From contig NZ_JAAWWS010000131.1 of the NCBI RefSeq assembly GCF_012272825.1, forward strand, positions 124,001 through 188,000: DNA of 64,000 nucleotides, given 5' to 3'. Positions 1 to 8,646 of this stretch are shown here, in pieces. Source of the DNA: Wenzhouxiangella sp. XN79A (GTDB lineage: Bacteria > Pseudomonadota > Gammaproteobacteria > Xanthomonadales > Wenzhouxiangellaceae). Each line of letters opens with the position of its first letter. Within the stretch, counting starts at the first letter, position 1. Below the pieces are notes generated by a model. It did not search any database. It was not told where the DNA came from and saw only the letters and a list, made by a program, of their open reading frames with translations. A program made the position numbers and the translations under genes.

Positions 1-1
1 G

Positions 2-643
2 ATCGCCGGCATGGGCTTGTTCTTCGCGCTGCTGCCCGGCGCCAGCTCGGTCGACCCCGGCGAGCTGGCCGGCGTCGAGGGCGAGCGGGCCGCGCTGGAC
101 GGGCTGCGCGCCCTGCCCGACGATTTCCGGGTGCTCAATCGGGTGCGACTGCCCGATCCCCGACTGCCCAACGGCGAACGCGAACTGGATTTCGTCGTCG
201 CCGGTCCGACCGGGCTGTGGGTGATCGAGGTCAAGAACACGCCGGGGCTGGTGCAGGTGGTGCCCGGCGCCCGCCACTGGCCGCTGGCGAAGCGCTCGGG
301 CTGCTCGAGCTGCCCGGCCTGGAACGCGATCGACAACCCGGAGCACCAGCTGCGCGACCAGCTCGACGCGTTCGGCCGGTGGCTGCTGATGAACGGGGTC
401 TCGCTGCAGCCGCGCGGAGCGATCTGTCTCGCCCATCCGGAGGTGGCGATCCGGGACGCCGACGAGGCCGCCTATCCCGTATGCGTACCCAGCCAGTTAC
501 GGGATTGCCTGCAGTCCGGAAGCGAGGTCCGGCTCGCGCCGGACGTACCGGCGCTGCTCGACACGCTGTCCGGCCCGGTGCCGCGGCCGACCGATCAGGC
601 TCGAAAAGGAAGACTCAGAAGTCCCAGCGAACCCCGCCGGTGA
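2..643 (+). CDS. NERD (nuclease-related) domain protein, 5' end outside window
   Basis: The NERD domain is a restriction-endonuclease-like fold found in proteins thought to act on DNA. The reading frame is open to the left edge and the first visible residues (IAGMGLFFALL) look like the end of a membrane segment, so the gene probably starts before the window; the first ATG is at 11. Counting from that ATG, the core has D60 in ERELDFVVAG, then E73 and K75 in VIEVKN, which matches the D...ExK catalytic signature. A CSSC pair lies shortly after, followed by a helical stretch. No helicase or kinase domain is attached. The last 29 bases overlap the convergent gene that ends at 615. The family is clear; the substrate and role are unknown. 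Confidence 0.75.
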   Translation: MAGMGLFFALLPGASSVDPGELAGVEGERAALDGLRALPDDFRVLNRVRLPDPRLPNGERELDFVVAGPTGLWVIEVKNTPGLVQVVPGARHWPLAKRSGCSSCPAWNAIDNPEHQLRDQLDAFGRWLLMNGVSLQPRGAICLAHPEVAIRDADEAAYPVCVPSQLRDCLQSGSEVRLAPDVPALLDTLSGPVPRPTDQARKGRLRSPSEPRR

Positions 644-1244
644 TGAAGTTCGAGCCGCCGTTGACGTCTTCGAACAGGCCCTTGCCGCCGGAGCGGTGGT
701 GGAGCCGGACGAAGGCGGCGAACGGCGAATCGTTCGGCGGCGAGAACTCGAACTCGATCATCAGGTAGCCGAGCAGCTTGGTGCTCTCCAGCTCGCCGAT
801 CCGCTCGGCCCGCGGCTCGATCAGCGGCACCTCGGTGGCGTAGGACACGCCGGCGCCGACGGCGAAGCTGGTGTCGACGTAGTCGTCCCAGAAGAACGGC
901 ATCCAGCGCGCGATGTAGGCCGCGTTGAACTCCCAGTGGTCCTGGAAGTCGCCCCAGTGCCTGACTGCCTGGCCCTCGACCTCGAAGCGCCAGTTCTTCG
1001 TCTGGATATGGACCCAGCCCGGGGAGACCGCGACCAGGTAGGAATCGATGAACGGCGTATCGAACTTCGTGATGATGTCGAGCAGGCGATCCGAGGCCGC
1101 CTGGCCCGAATAGGCCGAAACGTGCCACTGGCCGGTGCGGTCTTCGGGCGAGCGATCGCCATCGTCGCGGGCCGCGGCCGTCGTCGAAAGAACCATCGCC
1201 AGAAGACAGGAAACGAGAACACGGGAGGGACGCAAGGGAGTCAT
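615..1244 (-). CDS. Exported outer-membrane beta-barrel protein, possibly PagL-like lipid A deacylase
   Basis: The 209-residue product has a signal peptide (residues 1 to about 25, ending TTAAARDD). The rest alternates polar and hydrophobic residues and the protein ends GGVRWDF, with the C-terminal Phe typical of outer-membrane barrels. Near the end, LHHRSGG gives an H183-x-S185 pair with E192 close by. This recalls the His-x-Ser and Glu of PagL-type lipid A 3-O-deacylases, but the spacing to the Glu differs from the textbook PagL, so the enzymatic call is tentative. The gene runs convergently with the NERD gene and overlaps its 3' end by 29 bases. A non-enzymatic outer-membrane protein is the main alternative. 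Confidence 0.6.
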   Translation of the reverse strand: MTPLRPSRVLVSCLLAMVLSTTAAARDDGDRSPEDRTGQWHVSAYSGQAASDRLLDIITKFDTPFIDSYLVAVSPGWVHIQTKNWRFEVEGQAVRHWGDFQDHWEFNAAYIARWMPFFWDDYVDTSFAVGAGVSYATEVPLIEPRAERIGELESTKLLGYLMIEFEFSPPNDSPFAAFVRLHHRSGGKGLFEDVNGGSNFITGGVRWDF

Positions 1245-1308
1245 CGAAAGTCGGTGCAGGATCGGCCAGCCGGTATCGTACCCGCTTCGCCCGGCGCCGA
1301 GGCCCGGT

Positions 1309-1797
1309 TCAGGAGCGCGGCAAGCCCAGCCAGCGGGGGACCCGGCGACAGTAGTCCTCGAACAGCGGGCCGAACCGTTCGCGCAGGATGCGCTCTTCGG
1401 GCAGGACCTGGAAGCGATGCAACCACAGCGCCAGCAGCACCGGCCCGGTCAGCGCCGACAGTGCGTCGAAGTCGAAGGCTGCACCGAGCAGTACGGCAAC
1501 GAAGCCGACATACATCGGGTTCCGGCTCACGGCGAACACGCCGCGATCGACCAGCTGCGACGCACGCGCCGGACGGGTCGGGTCGACGGTGGTCCCGAAT
1601 CGCCGGAACTGCCAGACGCCAGCGGCCGCGAACAGCGCACCGACGATGACCAGCACCGTACCGAGGTCATCGGACAGGCCGGCCGGCAGCGGTATCGGCG
1701 GGCTCCAGTACGCCGAGATGCGCATCGCGAGCAGCAGCACCAGCCCGGCGGCGACCGGAGGAACCTTCAGTTCCAGCCACCCGACCCGGCGGTTCAT
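1309..1797 (-). CDS. Isoprenylcysteine carboxyl methyltransferase (ICMT)/PEMT-family membrane protein
   Basis: This is an integral membrane protein of 162 residues with four or so hydrophobic segments. It has the family signature in the C-terminal half: SRNPMYVGF, then EERILRERFGPLFEDYCRRV. In eukaryotic ICMT and bacterial relatives these residues form the S-adenosylmethionine site; the bacterial substrates are mostly unknown. I place the start at the ATG at 1797, which overlaps the TGA of the upstream DUF1415 gene (ATGA). The ATG at 1815 would add six residues and a deeper overlap. The overlap suggests translational coupling and one transcript with DUF1415. Confidence 0.72.
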   Translation of the reverse strand: MNRRVGWLELKVPPVAAGLVLLLAMRISAYWSPPIPLPAGLSDDLGTVLVIVGALFAAAGVWQFRRFGTTVDPTRPARASQLVDRGVFAVSRNPMYVGFVAVLLGAAFDFDALSALTGPVLLALWLHRFQVLPEERILRERFGPLFEDYCRRVPRWLGLPRS

Positions 1798-2351
1798 CGA
1801 CCGCCTTCGATCCATTCTCGCCAGCCCGCCTCACCGAGCCGTCGCAGGGTCTCGATGTTGCGGCGGTAGATCGCGTCGGGATCGTCGAGGCCGGCCACGG
1901 CGCGCGCCACGCTTTCCTCCCGCAGCAGGTGCAGGATCGGCACCGGCGAGCGGTTGGTGCAGTTGGCCGGATCGTCGGGCGGTGCGTCGGCAAAGCGGTA
2001 GTCCGGATGGAAGCCGACGACCTGCAGCTCGCCTTCCAGGCCCAGCGCCCGGAGCACGGCATCGGCGAGATCGAGGAAATCGTTGAAGTCGAGAAAATCG
2101 TCGAACAGCAGCGGGCTGGCCAGCAAGGTGGTTTCCAGCGCCTCCGGATCGGCCTCGGCCAGCCGACGAAGCTCACCGTCCAGGTCGGCGACCAGCGCGT
2201 CTTCGCGATCGGCCCGGCTGACCGCGATCCGCACCCGCCCGGTCTCGTAGGGCCGGCGGGCGAACGGACACAGGTCCAGGCCGAGCACGCCGCGCTCCAG
2301 CCAGGACCGGATGTCCGCCACGATGCGGTCGGTGGGTGCCGAGAAGGTCAT
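1794..2351 (-). CDS. DUF1415 family protein
   Basis: The product is 185 residues and matches the DUF1415 family, a soluble protein group of unknown function common in proteobacteria. Conserved features are the N-terminal helix with VLGLDLCPFARRP, the acidic block LFDDFLDFNDFLD and the motif VVGFHPDYRFAD followed by NCTNRSPVPILHLLRE. The Cys in LCPFA and the His and Asp in FHPDY are candidates for a functional site. The start at 2351 (MTFSAP) fits the family N-terminus better than the longer open frame reaching 2408. The gene diverges from the TraB-like gene at 2465, so the 113 bases between them should hold both promoters. It is probably co-transcribed with the downstream methyltransferase. 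Confidence 0.75.
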   Translation of the reverse strand: MTFSAPTDRIVADIRSWLERGVLGLDLCPFARRPYETGRVRIAVSRADREDALVADLDGELRRLAEADPEALETTLLASPLLFDDFLDFNDFLDLADAVLRALGLEGELQVVGFHPDYRFADAPPDDPANCTNRSPVPILHLLREESVARAVAGLDDPDAIYRRNIETLRRLGEAGWREWIEGGR

Positions 2352-2464
2352 GCGCAGCCCGCCCGGGTCGAGTCGGTCGCTAGTGTACCCCCCCGGCCGC
2401 CGCGGCAAGCCAGCCGCGACGGTCCGGCTGCTACACTTTCGCGCTTGTCCCCCGACCGGCCCGC

Positions 2465-3694
2465 ATGAACCATTCCAACGAAACGCCGTCCAGCGACGCT
2501 TCCGATGAGTTCGCCAATGAACCGGTCCGCGAAATCGAACGCGACGGCGTCCACTACACCCTGCTCGGGACCGCGCACGTCTCGCCGGCGTCGGCCGCCG
2601 CGGTCAAGCACCACGTCGAGTCCGGCCGCTTCGACGCGGTCGCGATCGAGTTGTGCCCGTCCCGTCATCGAGCGCTGACCGACCCGAGCGCCTGGCGTTC
2701 GATGAACCTGTTCCAGGTCATCCGGGAACGCAAGGCCGGGATGATGATGGCCAGCCTGGCGCTGGCCGCCTACCAGCGCCGGATCGCCGAGCAGTTCGAT
2801 ATCGAGCCGGGCGCCGAGATGAAGGCGGCGATCGAGGCCAGCGAACGCCGCGACCTGCCGCTGCAGCTGATCGACCGCGAGATCGGCATCACCCTGAAAC
2901 GCACCAGCCGCCGGCTGTCGTGGTGGAAGCGCTGGGTGCTGACCAACGGGCTGGTGCTCAGCCTGTTCTCGCGCGAGAAGATCGAGGAAGAGGACATCGA
3001 GCGACTCAAGCAGGGCGACATCCTCAACGAGACCTTCAGCGAGTTCGCCGACCAGTCGCCGGAGCTCTACGAGAGCCTGATCACCGAGCGCGACCACTAC
3101 ATGGCCGCCCGGCTGCGCGAGGACAACGCGGCCCATCCGGGCCGCCGCGTGCTGGCCGTGCTCGGCGCCGGCCACCTGGCCGGCACCGCCGAGGCGCTGA
3201 CCCGGGACGTCGAGCCGTCGAGCGAGGTCGAGCGCCTGGACCGGACCCCACCACCGTCGAAGGTCTGGAAGGCCCTTCCGTGGATCATCCTGGTCGCGGT
3301 GCTGACCGGCTTCGGCATCGGATTCTCGCGCAGCCCCGAGCTGGGCTGGTCGCTGGTCCTGACCTGGGTCGTGATCAACGGCGGGCTGTCGGCGCTGGGT
3401 GCCCTGGTCGCCCGCGCGCACCCGATCACGGTGCTGGCCGCGCTGTGCGCAGCGCCCCTGACCTCGTTGAATCCGACCATCGGCGCCGGCATGGTCACCG
3501 GCGCGGTCGAAGCCTCGCTGCGCAAGCCGAGGATGGGCGACTTCGAAACGCTGCGCGACGACGTCGTCCAGCTGTCGGGCTGGTGGAAGAATCGCGTGGC
3601 GCGCGTGTTCCTGGTGTTCTTCCTGTCCAACCTCGGCTCGGCGCTGGGCACCTGGATCGCCGGGGCGAGCATGATCCGCCAGCTGGCGGCCTGA
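2465..3694 (+). CDS. TraB/PrgY (Tiki-like) family membrane protein
   Basis: The 409-residue protein has an N-terminal TraB/PrgY domain and a C-terminal membrane part. The two hallmark motifs of this metalloprotease-like superfamily are present: GTAHVS at residues 35-40 and GAGHLAG near residue 236, with a conserved Glu in VAIELCPSRH. In Enterococcus, PrgY/TraB lowers the activity of a peptide pheromone; animal Tiki proteins in the same superfamily cleave Wnt. After residue 270 there are about four membrane helices, including WIILVAVLTGFGIGF and VFLVFFLSNLGSALG, so the enzymatic domain is tethered to the inner membrane. Homologues are common in gammaproteobacteria that have no known pheromone system. 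The substrate here is unknown. Confidence 0.8.
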   Translation: MNHSNETPSSDASDEFANEPVREIERDGVHYTLLGTAHVSPASAAAVKHHVESGRFDAVAIELCPSRHRALTDPSAWRSMNLFQVIRERKAGMMMASLALAAYQRRIAEQFDIEPGAEMKAAIEASERRDLPLQLIDREIGITLKRTSRRLSWWKRWVLTNGLVLSLFSREKIEEEDIERLKQGDILNETFSEFADQSPELYESLITERDHYMAARLREDNAAHPGRRVLAVLGAGHLAGTAEALTRDVEPSSEVERLDRTPPPSKVWKALPWIILVAVLTGFGIGFSRSPELGWSLVLTWVVINGGLSALGALVARAHPITVLAALCAAPLTSLNPTIGAGMVTGAVEASLRKPRMGDFETLRDDVVQLSGWWKNRVARVFLVFFLSNLGSALGTWIAGASMIRQLAA

Positions 3695-3703
3695 GGAACC
3701 GGA

Positions 3704-5716
3704 TCAGTCGTCGGGCAGGCAACCCAGCTGCCCCTGCAGCGGGTTGTGCGGCTTGGCCAGGAAGCTGGCGCTGACCTGCAGGCGCAGCGGCTCGCCGGTC
3801 TCGGGGTTGCGCACCCCCTGCGCTTCCAGCACCGCGTTGATCGTGCCGGTGAGCCGATTGTCCTGGTAGTCCGTGATCTCGATCGACCCGCTGCCCGGCT
3901 CGCCGGGCGCCCAGGCGAAGCGCGTCTGCGCGGTCATGTCCCGGTCGAAGTCGCCGGTCAGCACTTGGATCAGGCCGGGCTCGAGCGCGCCGCGGAAGCC
4001 CGGCTCGATCGGCTGATCGAAGACCGATGCCGTCAGCCGGAAGCCGCCCAGCGCCGAAGCCAGCTGGGCATTCGCGCCGGCCGCCGGGTCCATCTCGATC
4101 AGCGTGATGCCCAGGGTCTCGGTGGGCAGGGCGGCCGCCTCGCGCTGCCAGGCCGCAGCGCCGGCCCGGAGCTCGGCGCGTTCCTCGTCGGACATCCGAT
4201 CGCCGGCGAGTTGCTCGAGGAAGCCGGCCATGCCCTGCACGTTGCCGGGGTTCGTCATCAGGCCGGTCGAGGTCGAGCCACCGGACGTCGAGAAACGCGC
4301 GACCCGGCCGGCGGCCGACGTCGAGGTGGTGTCGCCCGACAGCGTGGCCGAGAAGCTGCAGCCGTCGATCGGCTCGAGCTCGAACTCCAGGCGGAAATCA
4401 CGGGCGTCCGTGGCGACCGGATCGCGACCGACGTTGGACACGCGGGCCAGGAATTCCGGCGCGTCCCCACCGCCCGTAACGACGGTCTGGAACACGTTGC
4501 GCGCCGCGACCCAGGCCGGATCGCGGAACTCCGGCTTGAGGTCCATCTGCGACGAAGCGAAGGCCGATGCTCCCCCCGGCATCGAGTAGTCGGTCTCGCC
4601 GACCGCCAGGTGCAGGTCCTCGTGATCGGGCCGGATCCGGATCGTCAGCCGCGCCGCCTCGCCATCGGGCACCTCGGCCTTGACGCGCACCGCCTCGGCG
4701 GCGATTTCCCGCACGCGGCCGGAGTGCTCCTCCTCGACCACCCGATCGTCGCGGTAGCGAAGTCGCTCGTCGTGGATCGATGAAAAATGCACAGGCCGGT
4801 TCGCGAAGTCGGCAATGAATGCCGGAAACAGTTCGTACAGGCCGAGGCTCCGATCCTCGAGCCAGGTCTGGAGATCGGCGAGGCCTTCGTGCTCGGCAAA
4901 GTCGAACTCGATCAGCAGGTCGGCCAGGTAGCCGACCCGGTCCGGGGCGGCCAGGACCTCGCCCAGCCAGAGCCACCACCGGAATGTCCGGTATTCATTC
5001 ACCAGCGAATCGGGACGATGCAGGGGAAAATCGTAGAACCGATCGAGCGACGTCGCATCGGTCAGGCCCGTGCGGTGCAACCATGCGATCTGGACCGCGA
5101 CGGCCATGGCTTCGACGACCCACTTGGGTTTCGGCCCTTCGAGGATCGGATACCGAGCCTGGACCGCATGGAACATTTCGTGCACCATCACGCCCGTTTT
5201 CGAAAGCCTGCGTCCGTGGCTGACACCGCTCCCATCGGACGCATCGCCCATCGCGAAGAACGACGTGAAATCGACGTACAGATTGCCGCCGCTGTACAGT
5301 CCGTTGTAGTTCGGCTTCCCGGGCGGCCTGAGGATGCCGTCCGCGACCCAGGCCAGGTTGGCCTCGTTCTCGTTGTCGGTCCGGGTATCGGTCGGAACGT
5401 CGGGTTCGCGGAAGCACAGCGTTTCCAGCCACTCGCTCGCCGCTTCCAGCTCACTGCGTGTCGCCGCCGCTACGCCCGTCGTACGCGTGTCATCGCATTC
5501 CAGGCTCTCGTAGGCCTCGTTGGTGATCATCAGGTCCTCGAGATCGAGCCGCTCGAGCACCTCGCCGGTGCATCGCACCCACCAGTCGGTCGTCGGCCAA
5601 TGACCTCCGACAGGACACTCGTCGGCCCGTGCGATCGGCGCAAGCAGTCCGCCGGCGAACAACACCGTGAGGCAGTAACCTCGGATCCTCGAGTATCCTG
5701 AATGAGTCGCGCGCAT
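3704..5716 (-). CDS. Secreted protein with gluzincin-like zinc metallopeptidase motif
   Basis: The product is 670 residues with a signal peptide ending near LLAPIARADEC. A zinc-binding motif HEMFH lies at residues 179-183 and a Glu in WVVEAMA (E202) follows 19 residues later, the arrangement of gluzincin peptidases. Upstream, FTSFFAMGD and the preceding Tyr/Asn-rich stretch may be part of the substrate cleft. The C-terminal 350 residues look like beta-sandwich material with no family I recognise. Cysteines in the N-terminal 110 residues fit export to an oxidising compartment. The start at 5716 was chosen because it begins the signal peptide; the open frame runs further upstream without one. 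Protease activity is inferred from the motif only. Confidence 0.65.
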   Translation of the reverse strand: MRATHSGYSRIRGYCLTVLFAGGLLAPIARADECPVGGHWPTTDWWVRCTGEVLERLDLEDLMITNEAYESLECDDTRTTGVAAATRSELEAASEWLETLCFREPDVPTDTRTDNENEANLAWVADGILRPPGKPNYNGLYSGGNLYVDFTSFFAMGDASDGSGVSHGRRLSKTGVMVHEMFHAVQARYPILEGPKPKWVVEAMAVAVQIAWLHRTGLTDATSLDRFYDFPLHRPDSLVNEYRTFRWWLWLGEVLAAPDRVGYLADLLIEFDFAEHEGLADLQTWLEDRSLGLYELFPAFIADFANRPVHFSSIHDERLRYRDDRVVEEEHSGRVREIAAEAVRVKAEVPDGEAARLTIRIRPDHEDLHLAVGETDYSMPGGASAFASSQMDLKPEFRDPAWVAARNVFQTVVTGGGDAPEFLARVSNVGRDPVATDARDFRLEFELEPIDGCSFSATLSGDTTSTSAAGRVARFSTSGGSTSTGLMTNPGNVQGMAGFLEQLAGDRMSDEERAELRAGAAAWQREAAALPTETLGITLIEMDPAAGANAQLASALGGFRLTASVFDQPIEPGFRGALEPGLIQVLTGDFDRDMTAQTRFAWAPGEPGSGSIEITDYQDNRLTGTINAVLEAQGVRNPETGEPLRLQVSASFLAKPHNPLQGQLGCLPDD

Positions 5717-5958
5717 CGGCTGCTTGCCATTCGACCATGGTCCTGCCTCCAAAGTACGGGAAGCGCGTTTCCGATGCGACACATCGAAGCCGAACTGGCA
5801 GCCCATGGAGAAATCAAGCACAATCCTCGACGACCGGCATGGCTTCCTGCGACCGCGGGTCGGACATGCAGGGTGCCGGTGGCGTTCGAACCACGTCCGG
5901 CACGCCGGCCGCCACTGACTCCGCACCGCCTCGAAATGAACCGAATCGGAACCGCTCG

Positions 5959-8646
5959 ATGAGCCTCAAAGAACGTCTGTTCGGAATGCCCTGGGAACAC
6001 AAGAACGCCGAAGAGCGCGTCCTTGCGATCACCGGCAGCACCGACCCCCGCCTGCGCGAGGCCCTGCCCGGACTGGCGACCGGTGATCCGGACCCGCACG
6101 TTCGGCTGGCGGCGCTGAAGCGGATGGACGACGAAAATGCCTGGCGCACCGCCTGCCGCGACGATCGCGACGGCAAGGTTCGCGAGGCCGCCCACCGCTC
6201 CGTGCTCCACTGGATCACGACCGCGCCCCGGCCGGACGCAGTCGACGCGCGCCGCGAGTGGCTGCGCGGTGTCGATGACGCCGCGCTGATCAAGCGCGTG
6301 GCCGAGTCCGCGCGGGATGTCGAGCTGCGTCGCGATGCCCTGGTCCGGATCGGCGCCCAGGGCTACCTCGGCGATCGCTTCTGCGAGGAGCCCGACGACG
6401 AGGTCGCTGACGAAATCCTGGCACGGATCGATCAGGCCTCGACGCTGAAGCGCGTTGCCGAGCGCCTGCGCACCCGGCACAAGCAGCGCCACCAGGCCGT
6501 GCTCGAGCGGCTGGGCTCGCTGGCCGACGACGGCGGTCGCGCGACCCGCGAGTCGCGGGCGCGCGAACTGGTCGACGGCATCGAGCAACTGGCCCGCGGT
6601 CAATACAGCGGCGACCGCGAGGCGCGCGCCGACGAACTGCAGGCGCGCTGGGCGGAGATCGAGGAACCGGAACCGGCTCTCCAGCGGCGCTTCGAAGGTG
6701 CCCTGCAGATCGTTCGTCGTGCGCTTCGGCCGCGGCCCGAACCAAGGGAGACCGCCGAGAGCCCCTCTGCGAACACCAGGGCGGCCTCCCCGCTGGAGCA
6801 GGCCGTCGAGGCGCTTCGCACGCTGGCCGCGCAACCGGTCGGCGACGACACGGCACAGCGCCTGCGCGAGCGGGTCGCGGAGTTCGAGCTGGCCTGGAAA
6901 GCGATGTCGGACCCGGACGAAGCGGCCCGCAAGCAGGCCCAGCACTTCAACGCGCTGGCCGACGAGCTGCGGGCCCGGCTGGCGCCGGCCGCCGCACCGG
7001 CGACGAAAGAGAAGGACGGCAAGCCCGCGCCCAGCGGCCCCGACCCGGCCCTGATCGAGGCGCTGGAGACCGCACTGGAGACCGCCGAGCGAGCGCTCGA
7101 CGGCGGCGAGATCCCGACCGCGAGCGAAGCGGTCAATGCCGCCCGAAGCGCGCACGACCGCATTCCGAAACGACATCGGCCGACCGAAGCCGCGGGCCGG
7201 TTGACCCGGATGAGCGGCCGGCTGAAGGAAATGCGCGACTGGCAGCACTGGTCGAACAACAAGCTGCGCGAGCGACTGATCGAGCGCGCCGAGGCGATCG
7301 ACCCGGCCGAGCTGCACCCGGATGCGATCACCGAACGCCTGAAGGAGCTGCGCGAGCGCTGGCGCCAGCTCGATGCCCAGGAACTCCTGCCCGACGAGAA
7401 GCGCCGCTTCGCCGCACCCCATGCCCAGTGGCGCCGCTTCCAGGCCGCCTGCAAGCAGGCGTTCGAGGGCGCCAAGCCCTACCTGGAAAAACGCTCCGAG
7501 GTCCGCGAGGAATCGCTCGGCGAGCTGAAGGCCTTTCTCGACGATGCCGAACGCCTGGTCGACGATGAGGCTGCCGATCGCGACGCCCTGGTGCGCCATC
7601 AACGTGCCGCCCGCCAGGTGATCCGCAATCTCGAGCAGGTACCGCCGAAATCACGCGGGCGCATGGCCAAACGGCTCAAGGCGCTGATGGACCGGATTTC
7701 CGCCCGGCTCGATGCCGCCTCCGAGGCGGTCGAGCAGGAAAAGCGCAGGCTGGTCGCCGAGGCCCGCAAGCTCGCCCATGAAAAGGACCGCACGGTGGCC
7801 ATCGATCGGGCCAAGGCGCTGCAGGCGGCCTGGAAACAGGCCGGACGCGGTCGGCGCAAGGTCGAGGACGCGCTGTGGAAGGAGTTCCGCGAGCCGATCG
7901 ATCCGCTGTTCGAGGGGCTGAAGAAGGAGCGCGACGAACAGCGCGAAAAGGATCGCGCGGCGATCGACGAACTGAAGGCCCTGTGCGAACGGGCCGAGGC
8001 GCTGGTGAACGCCGGCGACGACGAACTGGAAGCCGCCGCGGGACCGCTCGCCGGCCTGGAAGACGAGTTCGGCCAGCACGGCCGCGTGCCGCCGGCGCTG
8101 CGCAAGCGGATGGATGCCGCGATCAAGACCTACCGGCGGCGGATGAACGAATTGGCCGAAGCGCGCGAACAGGCCGCCCGTGCGCACCTGGACGCCCTGG
8201 CCGAAGCGCTGCAGCAGGCCTGGGCGGCGATCGCCGGCGGCCAGGCGGCCGCGCCGGACCGCCCGGACGTGCCGGCAGACGACCCGCTCGGCCAGCAGAT
8301 GAATGACCGCCTCGAGGCCTTCCTGGCGCCCGGGGCGAAGCCCGATGTACTGGCCGACGAAGTCCGGCGCGGCACCGATCGGGCCCGCCAGGTCTGCGTC
8401 GAGATGGAGTGCCTGACCGGCCTCGAGAGCCCGGCGGCCGACAAGAACCTGCGCATGGACTACCAGCTCAGCCGGCTGTCGAGCCGGCTCGGCGAAGGCG
8501 CCGCTCGTCCGGACATCGACGCCGAGCGCGCCGAGCTGCTACGCCGCTGGCTGGGCAGCTTCCCGCACGATCCGGCGGCGCATGCCGCCCTGGCCGAGCG
8601 CTATCGCGCAGCCGACCGGATTCTCAAGCAGATGAGCGCCTCATGA
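5959..8646 (+). CDS. DUF349 repeat protein
   Basis: The product is 895 residues, strongly charged and almost entirely helical, rich in Glu, Arg and Ala. The N-terminal ~120 residues look like HEAT-type helical pairs (PHVRLAALKRM; GKVREAAHRSVL). The C-terminal half holds several copies of the DUF349 pattern, for example LRERWRQLDAQELLPDEKRR followed by WRRFQAACKQAF, and KALQAAWKQAGRGRRK. DUF349 proteins are soluble coiled-coil-like proteins of unsettled function. The start at 5959 (MSLKERLFGMPWEHKN) is chosen because the upstream part of the open frame has shadow-type composition. Its TGA overlaps the ATG of the NhaC-type gene (ATGA), so the two are likely translated in a coupled way. Confidence 0.78.
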   Translation: MSLKERLFGMPWEHKNAEERVLAITGSTDPRLREALPGLATGDPDPHVRLAALKRMDDENAWRTACRDDRDGKVREAAHRSVLHWITTAPRPDAVDARREWLRGVDDAALIKRVAESARDVELRRDALVRIGAQGYLGDRFCEEPDDEVADEILARIDQASTLKRVAERLRTRHKQRHQAVLERLGSLADDGGRATRESRARELVDGIEQLARGQYSGDREARADELQARWAEIEEPEPALQRRFEGALQIVRRALRPRPEPRETAESPSANTRAASPLEQAVEALRTLAAQPVGDDTAQRLRERVAEFELAWKAMSDPDEAARKQAQHFNALADELRARLAPAAAPATKEKDGKPAPSGPDPALIEALETALETAERALDGGEIPTASEAVNAARSAHDRIPKRHRPTEAAGRLTRMSGRLKEMRDWQHWSNNKLRERLIERAEAIDPAELHPDAITERLKELRERWRQLDAQELLPDEKRRFAAPHAQWRRFQAACKQAFEGAKPYLEKRSEVREESLGELKAFLDDAERLVDDEAADRDALVRHQRAARQVIRNLEQVPPKSRGRMAKRLKALMDRISARLDAASEAVEQEKRRLVAEARKLAHEKDRTVAIDRAKALQAAWKQAGRGRRKVEDALWKEFREPIDPLFEGLKKERDEQREKDRAAIDELKALCERAEALVNAGDDELEAAAGPLAGLEDEFGQHGRVPPALRKRMDAAIKTYRRRMNELAEAREQAARAHLDALAEALQQAWAAIAGGQAAAPDRPDVPADDPLGQQMNDRLEAFLAPGAKPDVLADEVRRGTDRARQVCVEMECLTGLESPAADKNLRMDYQLSRLSSRLGEGAARPDIDAERAELLRRWLGSFPHDPAAHAALAERYRAADRILKQMSAS

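Noticed and set aside
5702-5962. Short plus-strand frame in the gap before the DUF349 gene
   Set aside because: No ribosome binding site, arginine-rich shadow composition, and it overlaps the promoter region of two divergent genes.
5530-7602. A 690-codon minus-strand frame across the DUF349 gene
   Set aside because: Antisense shadow of a helical repeat protein; no start context and no recognisable domain.
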